Source: Deltaproteobacteria bacterium (lineage in GTDB: Bacteria; Bdellovibrionota; O2-12-FULL-43-9; JACQJE01). From it: a stretch of 9,270 nt of DNA. The stretch covers positions 1-9,270 of the forward strand of contig JACQJE010000002.1 of NCBI GenBank assembly GCA_016205125.1, written 5' to 3'. Below, piece by piece: positions 6,181 to 9,270 of the stretch (the first letter of the stretch is position 1; every line of letters starts with the position of its first letter). The position numbers and the translations under genes were made by a program. The notes under the pieces are model-generated. The model searched no databases. It was not told the DNA's origin and saw only the letters and a list, made by a program, of their open reading frames with translations.

Positions 6181-6203
6181 TAGGAAAAGAGGCATTAATC
6201 TTA
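6175..6203 (+). promoter_or_regulatory. 8-bp inverted repeat overlapping the rpsP -10 box
   Basis: TAAGATTA (6175-6182) and TAATCTTA (6196-6203) are perfect complements 13 bases apart. The left arm contains the -10 hexamer and the right arm lies in the leader. Because the left arm would mostly not be transcribed, a protein-binding operator is more likely than an RNA hairpin, if the repeat has any role. The A/T-rich arms could be coincidental. Confidence 0.35.
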
Positions 6204-6223
6204 GGAATGGAGTAAGGAGCATC

Positions 6224-6463
6224 ATGGCTGCAGCAATTCGTCTGACTCGGGTTGGGCAAAAAAAGAGACCCTTTTATCGCGTAGTTGTCATGGATTCCCG
6301 GAAGAAGCGTGACGGCGCATATATCGAGAATCTTGGTACATTTGATCCCATCGCCAAAGAGGGGGGGATCCGTTTGAAGATCGATCGGATTCAGTGGTGG
6401 CTTGAAAGAGGTGCTCGGCCAAGTGATCGGGTATCGGATTTGATGAATCAATCGCGGCTCTAA
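6224..6463 (+). CDS. rpsP: 30S ribosomal protein S16
   Basis: A small-subunit assembly protein that binds 16S rRNA in the body of the 30S particle. The N-terminal [38 protein letters not shown] is diagnostic, and [17 protein letters not shown] matches the conserved C-terminal half. The 79-residue length is typical. ATG 6224 has AAGGAG four bases upstream. The gene starts the conserved block that continues with khpA, rimM, trmD and rplS, with only 15 bases to khpA. A run of 7 G occurs at 6361-6367. Confidence 0.98.
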   Translation: MAAAIRLTRVGQKKRPFYRVVVMDSRKKRDGAYIENLGTFDPIAKEGGIRLKIDRIQWWLERGARPSDRVSDLMNQSRL

Positions 6464-6478
6464 CGTGAGGCAGAGACG

Positions 6479-6727
6479 ATGAACAAAACATTGTCAATGA
6501 GAGAGTTGGTTGAGTATATGGCAAAATCGTTGGTGGATCACCCTGACGACGTCGATGTGGCTGAGATTGAGGGTGTTCAGACCACGGTGATTGAGCTGAA
6601 AGTGGCGAAGGAAGATCTCGGAAAAGTGATCGGCAAGCAGGGGCGGACCGCACGTGCTCTGCGTACAATCCTCAATGCGGCCTCTACGAAGATCAATAAG
6701 AGATCGGTGCTCGAGATCCTGGAATAG
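6479..6727 (+). CDS. khpA: KH-domain RNA-binding protein KhpA
   Basis: A small single KH-domain protein that in other bacteria binds many RNAs and often pairs with KhpB (Jag/EloR). The 82-residue product has the KH core [29 protein letters not shown]; the GxxG loop is GKQG at residues 52-55, so RNA binding should be intact. The N-terminal [18 protein letters not shown] is characteristic of the family. ATG 6479 has GAGG (6467-6470) eight bases upstream. It lies in its usual place between rpsP and rimM, and its stop is directly followed by a possible TTG start of rimM. No khpB is seen in this window. Confidence 0.95.
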   Translation: MNKTLSMRELVEYMAKSLVDHPDDVDVAEIEGVQTTVIELKVAKEDLGKVIGKQGRTARALRTILNAASTKINKRSVLEILE

Positions 6728-6736
6728 TTGTTTGAT

Positions 6737-7303
6737 ATGGCAGTAGTACCTGAAGAGCTCCCAGAGATACGTTCTGTCGGATATGTAATGCGCACGCACG
6801 GGCTGAAAGGGGAGTGGCGCGTGCGTCTCATGGATGGGGTTGAATCCCCTCTTACCACTCTTTGGATCCGTTCCAAGCTCAAATGGCTAAGTTATGACAT
6901 TGAAGCAATGCGCCCGTGCGGGTCAAGGCAAAGTGCGCATCAATTTGTGGAATGGAATGAATGGCTCCTAAAGGTTCATGGAATTGACAGCATCGATGAT
7001 GCAAAAGTCTGGGTTGGAGAAGAGATTGCTGTTGCCGCCAATCTAATCTCACCATTGGAGGAGGGTGAATATTACGTGGAAGATTTGGTTGGGTGTGTTG
7101 TCAGCAGTCATACAGACGAAGGGATTCGAGAGATGGGTGAGGTCGTGGAGGTGTTTTCCACGGGAAGTAACGAAGTTCTGCGGGTCAGTGTGCCGGGTCG
7201 CGCGGATCAGCTCATTCCATTTATTGATCAGGTCATTTCAAAGGTCGATCTTGATCGTCGAGTGATTGAGATGACGCCGCTTCCGGGCCTTTTGTCTGAG
7301 TAA
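6737..7303 (+). CDS. rimM: Ribosome maturation factor RimM
   Basis: A 30S assembly factor that acts on the 16S 3' domain and binds S19. The N-terminal domain begins IRSVGYVMRTHGLKGEWRVRLM, and the PRC-barrel domain runs from about EGEYYVEDLVGCVV to QLIPFIDQVISKVDLDRRVIEMTPLPGLLSE. Both are typical. ATG 6737 (188 residues) is chosen. A TTG at 6728, immediately after the khpA stop, would add only LFD and has no better ribosome binding site. Neither start has a strong Shine-Dalgarno, so translation may be coupled to khpA. The stop is 8 bases before trmD. Confidence 0.95.
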   Translation: MAVVPEELPEIRSVGYVMRTHGLKGEWRVRLMDGVESPLTTLWIRSKLKWLSYDIEAMRPCGSRQSAHQFVEWNEWLLKVHGIDSIDDAKVWVGEEIAVAANLISPLEEGEYYVEDLVGCVVSSHTDEGIREMGEVVEVFSTGSNEVLRVSVPGRADQLIPFIDQVISKVDLDRRVIEMTPLPGLLSE

Positions 7304-7311
7304 CTTGAGTC

Positions 7312-8001
7312 ATGAGTAAAGAGATGCGTTTTGACATAATTTCTCTTTTTCCAGAAAGTTTAGATCCTCTCTTCTCGATTTCCCTACTTGGAAAGGCGAG
7401 AAAAAAGGGGCTTGTAGAGATCTGTCTCCACCGCCTGGAAGATTATCTCCTCCCGGGAGAAGATATCGATGATATGCCGTTTGGCGGGGGTGGGGGAATG
7501 GTGATGAAGGGAGAGCCGATTATTCGGGCGGTGAGGGGGGTCCGGGACAAGAATCTCAAAGGAGAGGTCATTCTCCTCACACCTCAGGGAGAAACATTGC
7601 GTCATCGTCTGGTTTGCGAGCTGGCTGATCTCAAGCAGATTGTCTTGATCTGCGGACGGTATGAGGGGATCGATGAGCGCGTGGTGGAGCTTGTAGTCGA
7701 TCGGGAGATTTCGATAGGGGATTTCGTCCTGAGCGGGGGAGAAATTCCCGCGTTGGCGGTTGTCGATGCTGTTGCGCGTTTGGTGCCGGGTGTGGTTTGC
7801 GGCAAAGTGCCTGAAGATTCATTCTATGATGGCATGCTGAAGTATCCCCAGTACACACGCCCACGGGTTGTCGAAGGTCTCCCTGTGCCGGAAGTGCTTT
7901 TGTCTGGAAATCATGCGGAAGTGGAGCGCTGGAGAAAGGAAGAATCTCTGGAGAGGACGAGGCGGAGGCGGCCCGATCTTGTCCAAAACCCATCACATTG
8001 A
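7312..8001 (+). CDS. trmD: tRNA (guanine-N1)-methyltransferase TrmD
   Basis: Methylates N1 of G37 in tRNAs with a G at 36, using SAM, which prevents +1 frameshifts. Signatures are FDIISLFPE, the loop DDMPFGGGGGMVMKGEPI (about 53-70), LLTPQGE, the knotted SAM site LICGRYEGIDERV and SIGDFVLSGGE, and the tail SGNHAEVERWR. Arg156 and Asp169 correspond to the catalytic Arg/Asp pair of E. coli TrmD (EDSF context). The usual PYGGG appears as PFGGG. At 229 residues it is shorter than the common 240-255, because the C-terminus stops soon after RRRRPDLV. ATG 7312 is preferred over ATG 7324, whose upstream AAAGAG is too close. Its stop codon overlaps a promoter-like -35 element for rplS. Confidence 0.97.
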   Translation: MSKEMRFDIISLFPESLDPLFSISLLGKARKKGLVEICLHRLEDYLLPGEDIDDMPFGGGGGMVMKGEPIIRAVRGVRDKNLKGEVILLTPQGETLRHRLVCELADLKQIVLICGRYEGIDERVVELVVDREISIGDFVLSGGEIPALAVVDAVARLVPGVVCGKVPEDSFYDGMLKYPQYTRPRVVEGLPVPEVLLSGNHAEVERWRKEESLERTRRRRPDLVQNPSH

Positions 8002-8027
8002 CAATGAGTTGTATCCGACGTTATAAG
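7998..8027 (+). promoter_or_regulatory. Sigma70-type internal promoter for rplS-rnhB
   Basis: A perfect TTGACA (7998-8003) is followed after 18 bases by TATAAG (8022-8027), five of six -10 positions. The -35 overlaps the trmD stop codon. The start would fall near 8034, giving a roughly 33-base leader. It would let rplS be expressed apart from rpsP-trmD. The match is the best in the window but untested. Confidence 0.65.
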
Positions 8028-8040
8028 ACGATCTTCGTCT
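8026..8040 (+). other. Small hairpin upstream of rplS
   Basis: AGACGA (8026-8031) and TCGTCT (8035-8040) form a perfect 6-bp stem with a TCT loop. There is no following T-run, so it is not a terminator. It would form only in read-through transcripts, since the internal promoter starts within it. Confidence 0.4.
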
Positions 8041-8055
8041 CCACTTGAAAGCGTT

Positions 8056-8066
8056 GGGAGTCTCCC
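8056..8066 (+). promoter_or_regulatory. rplS Shine-Dalgarno within a perfect palindrome
   Basis: GGGAG-T-CTCCC lies directly before the rplS ATG at 8067. GGGAG is the ribosome binding site. CTCCC can pair with it as a 4-bp stem with a 3-base loop, or with a second transcript. It is short and may have only a weak effect on initiation. Confidence 0.4.
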
Positions 8067-8477
8067 ATGAAAAATGAGTATTTGCAGTTGGTTGAGAACC
8101 GGGTGAAAAAAGATGTGGAAAGGCCTCAGTTCCGCGCGGGTGACACTGTGCGTGTCCATTTTCTGGTGAGGGAGGCGGAAAAAGAGAGAATTCAGATGTT
8201 TGAGGGCCATGTGATCCGGCGTCATGAGAACGGCGCATCGAGCACCTTTACTGTGCGCAAGATCTCATTTGGTATCGGGGTTGAGAGAATTTTCCCGCTC
8301 TATGCTCCTCTTGTGAAGAAAATCGAAGTGAAGGAGAAAGGCGAAGTTCGAAGGGCCCGGCTCTATTATCTGCGTCGTCTTTTTGGCAAGTCGGCACGCA
8401 TTAAAACGGAAGGGGTTGAGCAAGGGATGGCAGTGTCTCAGCCTCCTTCGCCTGCCACGACTCCTGCCGCAAAATAA
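8067..8477 (+). CDS. rplS: 50S ribosomal protein L19
   Basis: A large-subunit protein at the 30S-50S interface. Family hallmarks are [28 protein letters not shown], the HVIRR segment, [23 protein letters not shown] and the basic C-terminal [17 protein letters not shown]. The length of 136 residues exceeds the usual 115-120. The extra 20 or so residues after ARIK are rich in Pro, Ala, Ser and Thr ([12 protein letters not shown]) and are likely disordered. The ATG is preceded by GGGAG inside a palindrome. It is 65 bases after trmD, with its own predicted promoter, and is followed by rnhB. Confidence 0.97.
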   Translation: MKNEYLQLVENRVKKDVERPQFRAGDTVRVHFLVREAEKERIQMFEGHVIRRHENGASSTFTVRKISFGIGVERIFPLYAPLVKKIEVKEKGEVRRARLYYLRRLFGKSARIKTEGVEQGMAVSQPPSPATTPAAK

Positions 8478-8496
8478 TTCTTAAATAGTTCTCTTC

Positions 8497-9123
8497 GTGA
8501 CCAGGGAGGGTCGCTTGGTTGTCCCGGATGACACATATGAACGCTCATTGATCGAAGAGGGATCCGTGACGATCGTCGGCGTTGATGAAGTGGGGAGGGG
8601 TTGTCTGGCGGGTCCCGTTGTGGCTGGAGCCGTCATCTATCACCCGGTTCTCCTCACGTTGGGACTGAGGGATTCCAAGCAGCTTTCCCCTCTTCAGCGA
8701 GAGAGGCTTTGCGGAAAAATATTTGAATGCTGTGACGGGATTGGTCTGGGCTGGCGCTCTGCTGAATCAATCGACGCGACACATATTGGGATTGCCGTGG
8801 CTGAATCGATGTGGGATGCGGTTTTAACTCTTCCACAAAGGGCCGATGTCCTCATTATTGATGGAAATAGAAAAATCCCCTATCCTGTGCGCCAAGTTAC
8901 GGTCATAAAAGGAGATCAGCATTCTGTTTCCGTCGCGGCGGCGTCCATTGTGGCGAAAGTGTTTAGAGACCGATGGATGGAGCGGTGGGGTTCGATTTAT
9001 CCAGAATATCAGTTTCCCATCCACAAAGGGTATCCGACAGAGGCGCATAAGGGAGCGCTCTCCCGTTTTGGACCCTCTATACTTCATCGGAAAACCTTTC
9101 ATGGTGTCTTGGAACAGAAGTAG
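8497..9123 (+). CDS. rnhB: Ribonuclease HII
   Basis: Removes ribonucleotides from DNA and cleaves RNA-DNA hybrids. From the GTG at 8497 the metal-binding acidic residues are Asp30-Glu31 (GVDEVGRG), Asp122 (LIIDGN) and Asp140 (KGDQHSVSVAAASIVAK). The GRG motif at 33-35 contacts the RNA-DNA junction. LRDSKQLSP, AKVFRDRWM and HKGYPTEAHKGAL are also conserved. Length is 202-208 residues, normal for the family. The start is uncertain: GTG 8497 has no clear ribosome binding site, whereas TTG 8515 follows AGGGAGGG (8503-8510) by four bases and would give a 202-residue protein. Both keep all active-site residues. The gene follows rplS after about 20-40 bases, its usual place. Confidence 0.96.
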   Translation: MTREGRLVVPDDTYERSLIEEGSVTIVGVDEVGRGCLAGPVVAGAVIYHPVLLTLGLRDSKQLSPLQRERLCGKIFECCDGIGLGWRSAESIDATHIGIAVAESMWDAVLTLPQRADVLIIDGNRKIPYPVRQVTVIKGDQHSVSVAAASIVAKVFRDRWMERWGSIYPEYQFPIHKGYPTEAHKGALSRFGPSILHRKTFHGVLEQK

Positions 9124-9161
9124 TGTTCATCTGGAAATTCCAATCTGTTGCGGCTTGCTGC

Positions 9162-9261
9162 AAGAGATGATAGCAGCGTTCTCAGTCGAAAAGAGGCACT
9201 CGACGTGCCAAGTGGCACGCCTTCGGCCTCTTTTCTCCCTGCGGCCTTGCTGTCATCTCTT
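9162..9261 (+). repeat. Nested imperfect inverted repeat downstream of rnhB
   Basis: The outer arms AAGAGATGATAGCA (9162-9175) and TGCTGTCATCTCTT (9248-9261) match at 13 of 14 positions, the exception being a G-U type pair. The inner arms GAAAAGAGGC (9188-9197) and GCCTCTTTTC (9226-9235) match perfectly, and CGTGCC/GGCACG (9204-9209, 9214-9219) sits in the centre. Spacing between outer and inner arms is equal (12 bases each side). Flanking GCTGC/GCAGC-like bases suggest it continues, possibly beyond 9270. A U-rich TTTTCTC follows the inner stem, so weak terminator activity is possible. No gene is seen in 9124-9270. Confidence 0.65.
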
Positions 9262-9270
9262 TCGCTGCGC

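Noticed and set aside
5972..6451. 159-residue minus-strand open frame across the 6082-6223 gap and rpsP
   Set aside because: It runs antisense through rpsP and its promoter, with no recognisable motif, so it is treated as chance.
1..9270. CRISPR arrays, transposases, tRNA genes, toxin-antitoxin or phage genes
   Set aside because: No regularly spaced direct repeats, tRNA-like folds or relevant protein motifs were seen on either strand.

Overview
The window is a tightly packed bacterial housekeeping region. All eleven protein genes with assignable families, plus one poorly known ORF, lie on the + strand. The families suggest a Gram-negative, probably deltaproteobacteria-like or related candidate-phylum lineage. 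The grounds are an FHA-GGDEF protein, a MutL with the endonuclease motif, the rpsP-khpA-rimM-trmD-rplS-rnhB order, and several palindromic repeats of a kind common in such genomes. The taxonomy is inference. No 16S rRNA or tRNA gene is present to fix it.

Layout. (1) 1-170 is a leader with a possible extended -10 promoter and a small inverted repeat. It precedes an FHA-GGDEF diguanylate cyclase (171-1091). (2) mutL (1161-3017) and miaA (3127-4113) are separated by a roughly 90-bp imperfect palindrome that holds a G-quadruplex-type G tract. (3) yicC (4150-5058), gmk (5048-5635) and an unnamed 149-residue gene (5632-6081) overlap end to start. The last gene resembles only the N-terminal domain of M17 leucyl aminopeptidases and sits where rpoZ often follows gmk. 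(4) A 142-bp gap with a good sigma70-type promoter leads into rpsP, khpA, rimM and trmD (6224-8001), which are almost contiguous. (5) A second sigma70-type promoter overlaps the trmD stop codon and precedes rplS (8067-8477) and rnhB (about 8497-9123). (6) 9124-9270 contains a nested imperfect inverted repeat that may run past the window edge.

How the genes fit together. rpsP, rimM, trmD and rplS serve ribosome assembly and tRNA G37 methylation. khpA encodes a small KH RNA-binding protein, yicC an endoribonuclease, miaA the tRNA A37 prenyltransferase, and gmk supplies GDP/GTP. mutL and rnhB maintain the genome. The cyclase at the left end is probably a separate signalling unit.

The most unusual content is not a new enzyme system. 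It is several different palindromic repeat sequences, two of them apparently captured in frame inside mutL and miaA, together with the orphan M17-N-like gene and a possible hairpin/G-quadruplex switch in the miaA leader. I found no CRISPR array, transposase, phage gene or toxin-antitoxin pair.
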